DNA from: Tethya wilhelma | Lineage: Eukaryota > Porifera > Demospongiae > Tethyida > Tethyidae | DNA: 64,000 bases | Direction: 5' to 3' | NCBI GenBank assembly: GCA_964030475.1 | Contig: CAXIPT010000008.1 | Coordinates: forward strand, 728,072 to 792,071 | Shown: one piece after another, positions 24,914-35,478 of the stretch | Layout: each line of letters opens with the position of its first letter | How positions within the stretch are numbered: the stretch's first letter is position 1 | Made by a program: the position numbers and the translations under genes | The notes under the pieces: generated by a model | Seen by the model: the letters and a program-made list of their open reading frames with translations, nothing else | What the model was told of the DNA's origin: nothing | The model's database searches: none

Positions 24914-25526
24914 ACTTTACAGCGCAAACCTCCGATGGTTCCCGATTTAGTCTGATTTATTAGACTTTTAATTTAGCATCGTATTATAGGTTGCTCTGCT
25001 CATAGAAAGTCGGGAAGGGCATGACCGTTGACCCGCCTAGCGCCTCCAAGACCGTTCATAAACTGTTAGTCAACCGGAGGTAGTCAATTCTGGATAGAAC
25101 ATGCAGACTGTTGCTACAGGTTTACATATATACTAGTCAGAGTCTTCCTAGACCGATCGATAACAGTAACCTAGATATGTACTGGCTCATAATTTAATTT
25201 GCAGGCGCTAGGGTGCACCCCAACTAACTCAGATCAGTTGACTTTGGTTGAAACACGCATATGCGCATGCGCAGTAGTTATACTCAGGACCACGTGATCA
25301 AAGTTCGACATACTCAATATACGTATAATACCACATGATCAAAGTTCGAGATACTCAATATACCACATGATCAAAGTTCTGAATCAGGGAAGAATTGAAA
25401 GCAGTACAATAATAGTAAATGGCAGTTCAATGTTGTATAATGTGTAGCATAACTAAATTGAGATGAATAACAATACTGTCAGCAGTTGAGAGTTTCAGCA
25501 AATGCAGTTCAGATGTATCAACTCAG

Positions 25527-26117
25527 TCACTCGTTAATCAGGTCTAAATCAATACTTGTGATATTTTCCATGGCTCTGAACTCAATCACATCGTGTAAAT
25601 TCTCTCTGTCAAGGAGAGCACGGCAATGAGGACAGTCATGGCCAGCTTCTTCAAACCAACGATTGATACATGATCTACATATGATTGCTCGACAACATGG
25701 TGTGATAACCATTGGGAATGTTGGAATATCTTTGCAAATTAGACACAAAAACCCATCTCGGATCCTCTTCATCGAACGTTTAAGTGTATTTACAGTATTC
25801 TCAAGTTGAGATTTGGCATATGATAGGTCAGCAACTTTCTGTACATTTTCAGATACCAGTTCATCCATGGTGTTTTCTATAGCACTCACCCTTTGTGAAA
25901 GGCCTTCGTGTGGTTCTTGTGATCTCTCAATCTTCTTTTCTTTGCCTTTATTAGTCCTGACAAAGTCATCATCCGAATCATCGAAATCACTTTCTACAAT
26001 GACCTTGTGTTGAATATTGGAACGTGAATTCTTCATAAAGGAATTGTACGCCTCCTCACAAACAGCCCTTATTTTTCTTGTCCCTTTCCAAAATTTAGGA
26101 CCTGTATAGATGTACAT
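25527..26117 (-). CDS. Small RING-finger protein (putative E3 ubiquitin ligase)
   Basis: A single exon as read, 196 residues; an in-frame TGA lies two codons before the ATG at 26117. An acidic, Ser/Asp-rich segment (ESDFDDSDDDF) is followed by a probable coiled coil (about residues 75-120) and a C-terminal RING of the CC variety: CLICKD, then TPCCRAIICRSCINRWF and DCPHC. The PCC-x4-C-x2-C arrangement, lacking the usual CxH, resembles RING variants in which Cys replaces the ligand His. The family transfers ubiquitin from an E2 to substrates; no substrate can be inferred. CTATACAG at 26109-26102 (minus) is a possible splice acceptor, so an upstream exon may replace the first six residues. Confidence 0.7.
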   Translation of the reverse strand: MYIYTGPKFWKGTRKIRAVCEEAYNSFMKNSRSNIQHKVIVESDFDDSDDDFVRTNKGKEKKIERSQEPHEGLSQRVSAIENTMDELVSENVQKVADLSYAKSQLENTVNTLKRSMKRIRDGFLCLICKDIPTFPMVITPCCRAIICRSCINRWFEEAGHDCPHCRALLDRENLHDVIEFRAMENITSIDLDLINE

Positions 26118-26264
26118 GATTCAACAAAAAACTGGTTACTGTGTGACTGCTGTGTGACTGTACTGCATAATGAATACAATATATAAATTTTGTTCATTAC
26201 ATAACTGTAAAACTTAGCAACCACTTCAGAAATTAGACTTATATTGCATGCACTAGACTATTAA

Positions 26265-26267
26265 ATG

Positions 26268-26301
<34 letters not shown>

Positions 26302-26371
26302 CATTAACTAACAACCAAGGTTTGTATTGGCTGTTTACCAGTTAGTGGCTGCATGGGCAGAGGGGACAATA
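26265..26371. repeat. (TG)n plus dispersed repeat, second copy
   Basis: Second copy of the family at 8262-8403: a TG tract, then TTGCCATTAACTAACAACCAA, TTTACCAGTTAGTGG and GGGCAGAGGGGACAA. It directly abuts the 98-bp tandem array. Confidence 0.6.
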
Positions 26372-26860
26372 CAATGAAGATCAATTATAATAGGCACAAT
26401 TAATTGTAGTATGGTGTACACAACCCAACAATGACTGATGCCGGAAACTATAAACACACGACCTAATCACAATGAAGATCAATTATAATAGGCACAATTA
26501 ATTGTAGTATGGTGTACACAACCCAACAATGACTGATGCTGGAAACTGTAAACACACGACCTAATCACAATGAAGATCTATTATAATAGGCACACTTAAT
26601 TGTAGTATGGTGTACACAACCCAACAATGACTGCATGATGCCGGAAACTGTAAACACACAACCTAATCACAATGAAGATCTATTATAATAGGCACAATTG
26701 TACTATGGTGTACACAACCCAACAATGACTGATGCCGGAAACTACATGACCTGATCACAATGAAGACCTGGGCATAATTAGCTATAGTGTACTCAGCCTA
26801 TTGTACTATAATGGGTAACACTGTACACAGCCGTCCAATAATGACTGATGCAGAAAACTG
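26372..26860. repeat. 98-bp tandem repeat, about five copies
   Basis: CAATGAAGATC starts at 26372, 26470, 26568 and 26670, and a degenerate copy CAATGAAGACC starts at 26758, giving periods of 98, 98, 102 and 88 bp. Each unit holds TATAATAGGCAC, TGTAGTATGGTGTACACAACC and CAATGACTGATGCCGGAAACT. The units are nearly identical, indicating a young minisatellite or satellite seed. Confidence 0.9.
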
Positions 26861-28014
26861 CACAACTAGCCATACACTTTATAACAATTAATAATCTGTC
26901 ATTTTTCTACACTGAGTTTCTTCAATGTGTAGCTGTTAAACTACTAATAATTATTCATTATTCACCACAACTACAACTACTGAATGTCACGCAGCTGAGA
27001 GTATACAAACATGCATGCATGTCTTGCCAAGGACTTAGGTAATGACTTTGGATGAAACAATAAACATAATTATGTAGCTATGTGACTTTGGCACAAAAAG
27101 GAGAAATAGTCATGTGCCGAAATTCAGAGTCAGTACATAGGCTTAGCTGAGAGAGTGTGGAGAGGGAGACACACTGAGCTAGACTATGGGACCATATCCC
27201 ACTTCAAAAACGACACTTCTTTAATGGAGGACATCCTTCCATGTTAGCACTGCAAGGGGATCGAAGACACAAGTGGAGCTATACACTTATTGCGACTAGT
27301 ACAGTACGTACTAGAGTATATATGCTTTTATTAGAATGTAGTATTCACCCAAATTGTTACACAAATTTTACCACATAAATATATTAATGTTAAACAAGCC
27401 ACGGTAAGTGAAATATTCCATCAAACACTACATCACAAGCTCTCATGACCACTTCATGAGTGTATGCAACCTATAGTATGGAGTGAAAGAAGTTGAGTGA
27501 TTGAGCACAATCATGCGCTACTGAATTGATTAACACACTGCATGGAATGCCCTGAGATGCTTGAAAACCAATAAACTATATAACAAGTATTAACAACTTT
27601 CTTAAAGGAAAAGGAAAACGGGCTTCACAACATCGAACTAAACCTGTAGCTATTATTTCTAATCTTGAAAGATACCATGCAGGCTGAGTTTGGAGCTACT
27701 CAATCTGATCATTAAATCATTCAAGACATATCTAATGCATGATGCATGCCAGTGACCATGATATTGGTAGTATGGATTTTCAAATTGGTACATGGGGATG
27801 GTGTTGATAACAGTGATGACGATGAGGACTCTAATACAATCGATCAATCAAAGCCCTCCGAAACAAAGACGTATACGCGGAAAGTGTATAGCAGTGTGCC
27901 TGTAAACATGCAGACTATAATATCAAGACTATATTGAATATTTAGCAAAAGCAAGTTGATTTAAGAGTAACAATCATTAATTATCTTAAACACAATTGCT
28001 ATGCAGGTAAAATA
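26861..28014. other. Gene-free intergenic DNA
   Basis: No coding sequence is supported. The segment at about 27080-27133, ending GTCATGTGCCGAAATTCAGAGTC, recurs in the same orientation at about 28905-28950, so a further dispersed repeat family is present. Confidence 0.4.
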
Positions 28015-28895
28015 AAGGCACCGATGGTGCATAAGCCTCGGCGCATTTCATGAAAATGCGTAACTAAAATTAATATGAATAATAATAATTGTGCACAAAA
28101 TAAGACCAAGAGTACCATTAGCAATTCATTGGTCTCGCAGGCATGTCTGAAGTCTGGCCTGTGATCTGACTGTCTACTCAGTGGCCAGCCTGCAGGCTAT
28201 AGTGGCAGTGACATCAGTGAAAACTACCGAGTGCTGGGCAGCCATTAGTATAGTGACGGTGCATGAAAACTTGAACACTGATGTTCATTTCACATTTACA
28301 TAGTTTAATACTAGCTACAAGACCAATGTTGATGATTCCACAGTAATACATCTATGATGATTCAGCTAGGACTCAATCATGGTGCACTAAGCTAGTACTC
28401 AGTGAGACTCTGAAGGACCACTGACTTGAAGCCACTCGGCAGTGCACAGTTTTCAGTATAATGTTGTGTTTTCAATACAATTATACACTCACTAAATTTA
28501 ACTTACAAGACTCTTGCAAGCAGTTGAGTTACCTGGTCAAGCACCTGAGCCAAGCACAAGCACAAGCACAAGCACAAATCCAGTCCAACTAACAAATGAA
28601 CTAGGCTCTCCAAGCTCCCCTTTCTAGATAACGCACACCACACGGGGCGTGATCGATAGGTGCGGTTTCGAAGCTAAGCGTTCAGAGAAGCACAAAAGCC
28701 TCAGATCTCAGAAACTATAGCGTTTTGCAAGATGCCACACATAATATTTTAAGATAACACCGATTCATCAACGTAAGTACCTTCTATTTCTCACGTAGAG
28801 TTGCCGTTCTTCAGATTATCTCGTAACAGACAGACAGACGCACACACAAAACGACTACCGTAATCCTCTGCACGTGCTACGCACGCGCCGAGGCT
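28015..28895. repeat. Interspersed repeat with TAAGCCTCGGC termini, copy 2 (inverted)
   Basis: The left terminus GGTGCATAAGCCTCGGCGC (28027-28045) and right terminus GCGCCGAGGCTTA (about 28883-28895) are inverted relative to each other. About 270 bp before the right end are the reverse complement of the repeat at 2992-3265. The interior differs between copies. A (CAAG)n tract lies at 28553-28580. A nonautonomous transposon is the simplest reading. Confidence 0.55.
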
Positions 28896-29172
28896 TAATC
28901 AATGCAACTTTGGCATAAAATGAAGTAGTCATGTGCCGAAATTCAGAGTCTTTCCTTGTTTCATTGCCTTTTACAGCACTGCCCATTCCTATACTGCTAA
29001 TTTTTATGAAATTTTTACTATTTGTTCATTCACTTTTTTCAACACTAAGGTGCTCATTGCATGGAGACTGGTTAGTCTCTACAAAAGAAGCAAGAGTGCT
29101 TGCAGAAACATTGAATGCGCATGCGCACTAGTGCAAACCACGTGGTCTATTGACGACCTTTACCTACATAAA

Positions 29173-29449
29173 ATGGCTACAGTAATTTGTACATGGGAGT
29201 TTCAAAGCTGCCTAGATATTGTTTGCTTACTTTTAGGCAGCAAACGCGTATCAAAGAACGTACTTTGGATGAATTCAAGTTACCTTATACAGTCAGAGTT
29301 GGGTCAATGCCTTTCATTTCTCTGGAAATCGCGTTCAAGTAAGTCACAAAGGAAGGAAAAAGAAACAAAATTACATTGTTCTGGCTTCCTGCCAGCGCTC
29401 CAAGGAAGCTTTTGTGAGTTTTGTTGGTCCATAGAAAACTGTCTAAGGG
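29173..29449 (+). pseudogene. Degenerate coding fragment, family unclear
   Basis: Protein-like sequence appears in successive frames: MATVICTWEFQSCLD after the ATG, then RTLDEFKLPYTVRV and FISLEIAFK in a second frame from about 29255, and KKKQNYIVLASCQRS with EAFVSFVGP in a third. The order and composition suggest one ancestral exon broken by frameshifts, loosely like the start of a CABIT-type domain. No intact frame covers it. An NRF1-like TGCGCATGCGCA lies just upstream at 29116-29127. Confidence 0.3.
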
Positions 29450-29640
29450 AGGTCTCTAAGCATGTTTGAAGGCTTAGCTATCTTTCTCTGAAAATTTATA
29501 AGCTTGAACCTTTTGTATTGCGTCAAAGGGACAGGCGGTCTATTCCTACTATATGTACAATCGTACTATCGTATGTATGATTCTTCTGCACTGTGACGTG
29601 ACCACAACAAAGGAGGTCTACTTTCTATGGTTATAAAAGG

Positions 29641-29642
<2 letters not shown>

Positions 29643-29677
<35 letters not shown>
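29643..29677. repeat. (GA)n microsatellite
   Basis: A perfect AG dinucleotide tract of about 35 bp in intergenic DNA. Confidence 0.85.
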
Positions 29678-29680
<3 letters not shown>

Positions 29681-30618
29681 TCCCGTTTCACTGCCGAGAT
29701 ATGTCAGGGGACATTCTTGGTACCTAGTCCACAAGGGGGTGGGGCAAATGAATAGTTCATACAATGCCAGCCAATGTAGCAAGGTACAGCTAGGCAAACA
29801 AAATATTATTTTCTCCATTTTGAACCAAATACTATAATGTATTTAATTGAATCTTGTTTTCTGCTTCAATATTTCAAACACCATTTTAAAGAAACTGTGT
29901 CACTAAATTATAACTGTTTTGTTACCAAAAAATGGTGACGTTTGTGAAGTTTTTGTTGACAAACGCACAATACAAGTACGTACACGGAGCTAGTATCTGG
30001 ACGTGGTACCCAGATCGCACTAGAAACAAAACCAAAAATGTCACAAAGGATCATGCATAGAACATCATAAGATGTCCCGCATTTTATTTTAGTGGTCTGG
30101 TAATGTTTCGCCTACAGTCATTTCGTCTATGTTACGTTATGCCTACCTGAAGTCAAGATATCAATTTGCCTACGCGTTTTCAAGTGAAAGTACATTGAAA
30201 ATTGTGATGACGTGTGTGGCAAGTGCACAAAGACAAGGCCCTAGCTGGGCCTAATTAAGGACTGAAAAAAATAGAGTTTTTAAAATCAAGCAGTGTTCTA
30301 CACTATATATAGTGTTCCTTTAATATTCACACATGACATCCATTCTTCAAGTCTGCTTACTTTTAAATCTAGATGTACATACTTTATCATAATCCAAAAG
30401 GAAGGAGAATCTTTGCTAGCTTGAGTTCAAAGCTGTCTGAAAGAGACTTCAACTGAACAGGTGAGTGTCTCTCAACTTGATGTCATCAATGAACATGGGG
30501 TCATCAGGGTCGTCACCAGAAGACATGAGTTTGATTATTAGGATGTTGACAACAAGAGTAGTGGAGCTGGAAGGAGAGCAGGAAAAGAAATATTGCAGGT
30601 GTATTATCTGAAGTTACT

Positions 30619-30791
30619 TGTACACTCACATGTACACACTCACATGTACACTCACATGTATACTCACACATACACACTTGCATGTACAGTCACGCATGCA
30701 CACTCACATGTACACTCACACTTACACTTACATTCACACATGCACACTCACATGTACACTCACACATGCACACTCACATATACACTCACAC
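30619..30791. repeat. Minisatellite of 12-bp ACTCACATGTAC units
   Basis: About fourteen diverged units of ACTCACATGTAC, ACTCACACATGC and similar. The open frames across it are repeat artefacts (Thr-Leu-Thr-Cys strings). It directly abuts the left end of the TIR element at 30794. Confidence 0.85.
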
Positions 30792-30793
30792 CT

Positions 30794-31848
30794 CAAGGGG
30801 TGGTCACTCCTATACCTGCAATTGAACCATTTGCGACCGCGGTCAAGATGCGGTCAAGGAGTCAAGGTCAATGGTCAAGAGGTCAAAGCCAAATTTCCAC
30901 AGTCAAATGGTCAAGAGTAGGTTGATACTGAAATTTACTTCTATTCCGTTGTTTCTCTGCATTACACATGTTGTTCTTGCTATATTTGTGCTTTGTATCA
31001 CAAAATTTTAATGCTAGATAGCTTCATCTCCACTTTTAACAGTTAAAAAGACATGAAAATGCAAGCGCCTCGAACGTGGCTGTCATTTTAGGAGGTGTGG
31101 TCTCGGGCTATGCGCATGCGCATGCAGGGTGGAGCTTGAGTGCGAGCGAGTCATTGAATTATAGAGATACCAGTATTTCAGATAATCATCAATACATGAA
31201 AGCTCTCCGGGCATGTATATTGTATCTTACAGCATGCATTCAGAAATGCAAGTTTCATGAGTTGGTGGCCATGCAGATCACGACTCAAATTACTGTACTG
31301 TACTCAATGACTTCTGATCCAACTTCAATACACGAAATAGGTAATCAAGTAAGTACAGTGCTGCAACTAGTCCTGGATGATATAAATGAGACCATGAGTT
31401 CATTGAGTTCTTTTGATAGTAATGCTGGAGGAAAGATGCTTAGATATGTACTTTGCATCAACTTGATAAAGATTAGGTACAGCTCTGCTAGACTTTTATA
31501 CTTCACTCCAACCTCCAACTTACTAGTAACTCACAGAATTTACTCTTGCAGCACATTGGTGCTCAGTACTTAGCAGCTGGGGACAGGCCTATATGGAATA
31601 AATTTCAATAGGAGGTGTGGCTACCCCACCCTTTAGCTTGCCATATACGGTTAATTACCGTATGACGTAATTTTGGTCAAGAAGACAAGGTATTATTGAT
31701 CATTGATCTGGTGTACGTGTCAAGAGGTCAAGACGCTTTTCTAAGCGCGGTAAAGGGGTCCAAGGTCATATTCCGGGGGGGGTCAAAATTTTTGACCGCG
31801 GTCGCAAACGGTTCCATTGCAGGTATGGGAGTGACCACCCCTTTCGAA
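30794..31848. mobile_element. 1.05-kb element with about 52-bp TIRs
   Basis: The left arm begins AAGGGGTGGTCACTCC and runs through ATACCTGCAAT to TTTGCGACCGCGGTCAA (to about 30846). The right arm is its inverse, TTGACCGCGGTCGCAAA through ATTGCAGGTAT to GGAGTGACCACCCCTTT (about 31790-31848), with a handful of mismatches. Subterminal regions on both sides carry GGTCAAGAGGTCAA motifs. No transposase is encoded. A 166-codon frame inside (31076-31573) is the only long one. No clear target duplication was found. Confidence 0.75.
31076..31573 (+). other. Open frame inside the TIR element, unrecognised
   Basis: The frame has 166 codons. Its apparent start is not an ATG (GTG at 31076), but internal ATGs exist. 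The stretch around NHQYMKALRACILYLTACIQ and DINETMSSLSSFD is predicted to be helical. A possible acceptor TATTTCAG at 31180 and possible donors downstream make it look exon-like, perhaps host sequence captured by the element. I do not recognise a family, and coding status is uncertain. Confidence 0.2.
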
Positions 31849-32181
31849 TTGCACGTACACCAGTGGCGGATCCAGGTAGTTTGTTTGGTTCGGACGAACC
31901 AGGTGTCATGTGAAATTGGTCACCCCCCATTTTGGTCACCCATGGTGACTAATCGCACGGTAAAATTTAAAATTCTAGTCACCTGGATGCCCATTTTACC
32001 GTTCGTTTGGGACCCGCCGGGTGACGTGACTGATGTACACGGAAATCAGGCACCCCTTCGTAAAAATGGTCACCCCTTGCACGATTTGTCCCTAGCAAAT
32101 ACGCACTAAGTCTTAGAAAGAGTAGATAAGACTGTTAGTGATTCTTGGTGCTGACTATAATATAGGCCCAGATCTAGAGTG

Positions 32182-32372
32182 ATGGGCGGGGTTTCCGGAC
32201 AGCGTTAGTTTGCGGACAATTTGACAATTGTTCTAGTCTTACTAGTGATACACAAGTTTCAGTTAGTGATACACTTATTTCGCTAGCCAGCCCCCATTTA
32301 TCTTGTGCGAAGTCTGGCTAACTAAAACTTCTACGATTGTCAAGTTGTCCGCAAACTGGAACCCCCGCCCAT
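32182..32372. mobile_element. MITE with about 40-bp TIRs
   Basis: ATGGGCGGGGTTTCCGG through TTTGCGGACAATTTGACAAT on the left pairs with GATTGTCAAGTTGTCCGCAAA through ACCCCCGCCCAT on the right. The total is about 190 bp and noncoding. Confidence 0.75.
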
Positions 32373-33201
32373 TACTCATTTCAAATTTAGTTGCTTTTGT
32401 ACTTTCAGTAGCCTCCTTTGGCTGCATTGCCTGCTCTAATCACAGATCCATGGATTATGCTAACCCGCGCTTTGCTTCCATGCATATCCATTGAAAGTTG
32501 TCTGGTGATTATTGAATTATCCATACAATGTACAGTAACAAAAATTAATAAAAGTAATAATGATAACAAAAAACAACTTGAACTTAAAATCTTGATGCAA
32601 GTTTATCTGTTACAATAACAAAATCGAATGCATCATATGGTAATTACTGGTCGATCCGTACTGCTACATCCTGAGAGCGTATTCTTTAGAACTGTGAATA
32701 TAGCTAGTTGGCTGCATGAATGATACGATGTCATACAATTCACGCATGATCATATCAGTTTCTCTTTCTCAAAGCAAGTTGGCATAATATAATGCATGCA
32801 CCCTGACCATAATAATACATACATGATTGCCATACACTGTTACAGTANGAGTTATTCGCGTGAATATTTGTATTGCGCTAATGGGCCATCCGTGCCATTC
32901 CTGTGTACCCAGTACTACCGTACTGGGAATAGCTGGCTACTGATCTGTTTCTGTATGCATCTTTACTACAATTGTGTGTACTAGTTAACTTGTTCGTTAT
33001 TTTTTATTGCATTAATAATTATTTTTTTACACTTCCTGTTATTCATACGCATGCTTTGGAAAGAGTGGGTGGGGCAAATTATTATTGTCTGGTATCCAGG
33101 CAACAGCGCACAAAGGAATGCTCACTCTGGAGTTGATCTTGCAAGGGAGCATCTAACGAGTATGCCACCATCATCTTAGGATCAGCAGGCACAAGACAAA
33201 G
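32373..33201. other. Intergenic DNA with repeat segments B and A joined
   Basis: An undetermined base lies at 32848. It is followed by a 67-bp exact copy of 23206-23272 (32849-32915) and then, from about 32932, a roughly 90%-identical copy of 15602-15700. No gene is seen until the ATG at 33202. Confidence 0.5.
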
Positions 33202-35414
33202 ATGTCGTCCATTCGCTCGAGGATAGACGCCTTCGAGGCGCTGTCCAAGAAATCTGAAGACTCCTCCAAAGACAAGAAGAATGAATCACGTAAGAAAGCA
33301 GGCAACTCTGCCAACACTGACAGTCTGTAGCAAGACAAATTGCTCTGTAAACAGCACAGATTGCAAATTGATAGGAAGAACTGGTGCATGACGATTGTCT
33401 ATGTAGAAGCCGTGTAGATTTTCCTGGACCATTCCAGAAATATTTGCTTTGGTATGTGTGTAGTTAGACAATAACCCATCCTCCTGTGAAACTATAGGTA
33501 AGCGGTTTCGTAATCCTGGTACTTCCAGTAGACGTGGAGCACCAGAGCAAGAAGTTGACTCGCTTAGAGACTTTATCAGCATGAACAAGACGGCAAGCAA
33601 GACCCAGGATTTGAGTGGTAAGCCTGTGTGTGCAATAAATCAAAGTGTGTGGTTGGTTGGTGCTGTTTTTTGTTTTTGTGTTACTGTAGAGATGATAGCT
33701 AGTGATAGTGACAATAGTAAACCATTGTGATCTTGTTCATCCTTGTTCCATGCATGTATTACTCCCTTTCCTTGTTTCACTATTTAACAGACTTTGAGGC
33801 TGACCTCCAAGAAGTGTGGAGTGTTCGCAAGAACATCCACCACAATGGAGGAGCCACCACTAGCACCAGCACAGGGAGTGGTACCTCTTCGTCCTTACCA
33901 AGTGTACAAGTGAAGGCAGGACAGTACTCCAGGCACGGAGCTATACCAGCCCAACAGACTCAAGGTCCAGCTGCACAAAGCAAAGGTACGTAGTCAGTAT
34001 ATATTCTGCCAAGTTATTTTCTTGTACACAAAGGTTCTGCGATAATGTGTAGTTATTATCCAATCTTTGAGCAAAGTGTTGATTCTCACTCTTTGTCTGT
34101 GGAAGCATATTGCATGTTGCGTGTAAATTGTACAACTTTAGCAAAATTTCAGCCATCTGTTGTACATTGCTGGGTCCTAGTGGGATGTGTAGTTTTCGTG
34201 AGTACATGGTCTGTCTGGATAGTGTTTATGCTGATGGATAAAGATACTGAAAGAGAGGAAGTTTTGTGTGTGTACTAACGCTGTGTTGTTGACAAAACAT
34301 GTTTGCTCTGGTGTGTATGGAGTTGCGTAGATGTTTATGTTGTTAGCCAATTTGGCAAAGATTGTGGCAAACTTGGTCAAGTCCAGAGGTAACCAGGTTG
34401 GAGTGCTTTTGCCCTATTATGTACATCTTGTGTTAGTGTGTGTTGGTTTATAGAAGTAAAGATGAATTCCTTTCATATTTGAATAGTGCCATGCACTGGG
34501 GGAAAAAATGTATTGTATATACACCCGCACTAAATTGAATTTTTTAGCTTATTATGATTGCATTGAATTCATAGTATAGTTTGTGCATGACTGCAGACAT
34601 AATGGTTGCACACACACATACACACGTGCACAGACACACACACACACACACACATACATACACACACACACACAAATTCAGGATTCCCGTTTGAAACAAA
34701 AAGAGCACCACTTCAAGGTGAGTCATCAAGAACCAACAGCTTTAATGTATTGTCATAAATGGATGCCTGTATTAGTCCTGTGTTAAATTTCTTTTAATGA
34801 ACACTATTACACAGTTCATTAAAGCTATTAATCTAGCTGTCCATATCTTGTATCCATTAGAGCATTCACTCAGTTTCATCATATCCTTAGATGAGACTGG
34901 GTATCCATCCTGCTCTTGTAGCTGTGTGCCTATATATGGTAGCATTCTGAGTCAGGCTAGCTCCACATTTCATGCAACATCAGCTATAGAAAATGCTCCT
35001 GTATCTCTATTGCAATGTGGTGTAACTGTTCCTGTCCTGTGTCAAATGTACAGAGAACAACTCTAAGGACACACCATGGAATGTGAAGACCAGTGGCTAT
35101 TCCTACAACTCCCAGGATGCTACGAGGAAGCAAGGTAGCTTTGATTGTTACTGTAGTGTATGGTACACACTTGTACATGTACATTTGACTGTGGATGCCA
35201 TGGATGGATGTATACTTTGAGATCCCATAAAACAGGTGTTTGTGTCTACAAGTATAAGTGTGAGTGAATAGGAAAAAATTTATCCACTTCACTATCACAA
35301 GTGTCGTGTATTGATCAGGAAATTTTTTTGTTGACGATAAGTTTTTTTGTTTCGCTTAGATATAGCTATGGCATGATAAAATGGGTCATCCAATTTTCCT
35401 CACATTGTTCTATA

Positions 35415-35478
<64 letters not shown>

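Noticed and set aside
26372..26860. Regularly spaced repeats that could suggest a CRISPR-like array
   Set aside because: The whole 98-bp unit is repeated, with no unique spacers, and the genome is animal.
28931..29469. 178-codon plus-strand open frame as a gene
   Set aside because: Composition is not protein-like over its first half, and it overlaps the frameshifted fragment whose plausible peptides lie in other frames.
30593..30925. Open frames of about 100 codons over the 12-bp minisatellite
   Set aside because: Thr-Leu-Thr-Cys and His-Val-His-Thr repeats are produced by the tandem DNA in every frame.
31861..32060. CAGTGGCGGATCCAGG at 31862 as the left end of a hAT-like element
   Set aside because: The motif is typical of such ends, but I found no matching inverted right end or target duplication in the window, so it was not annotated.
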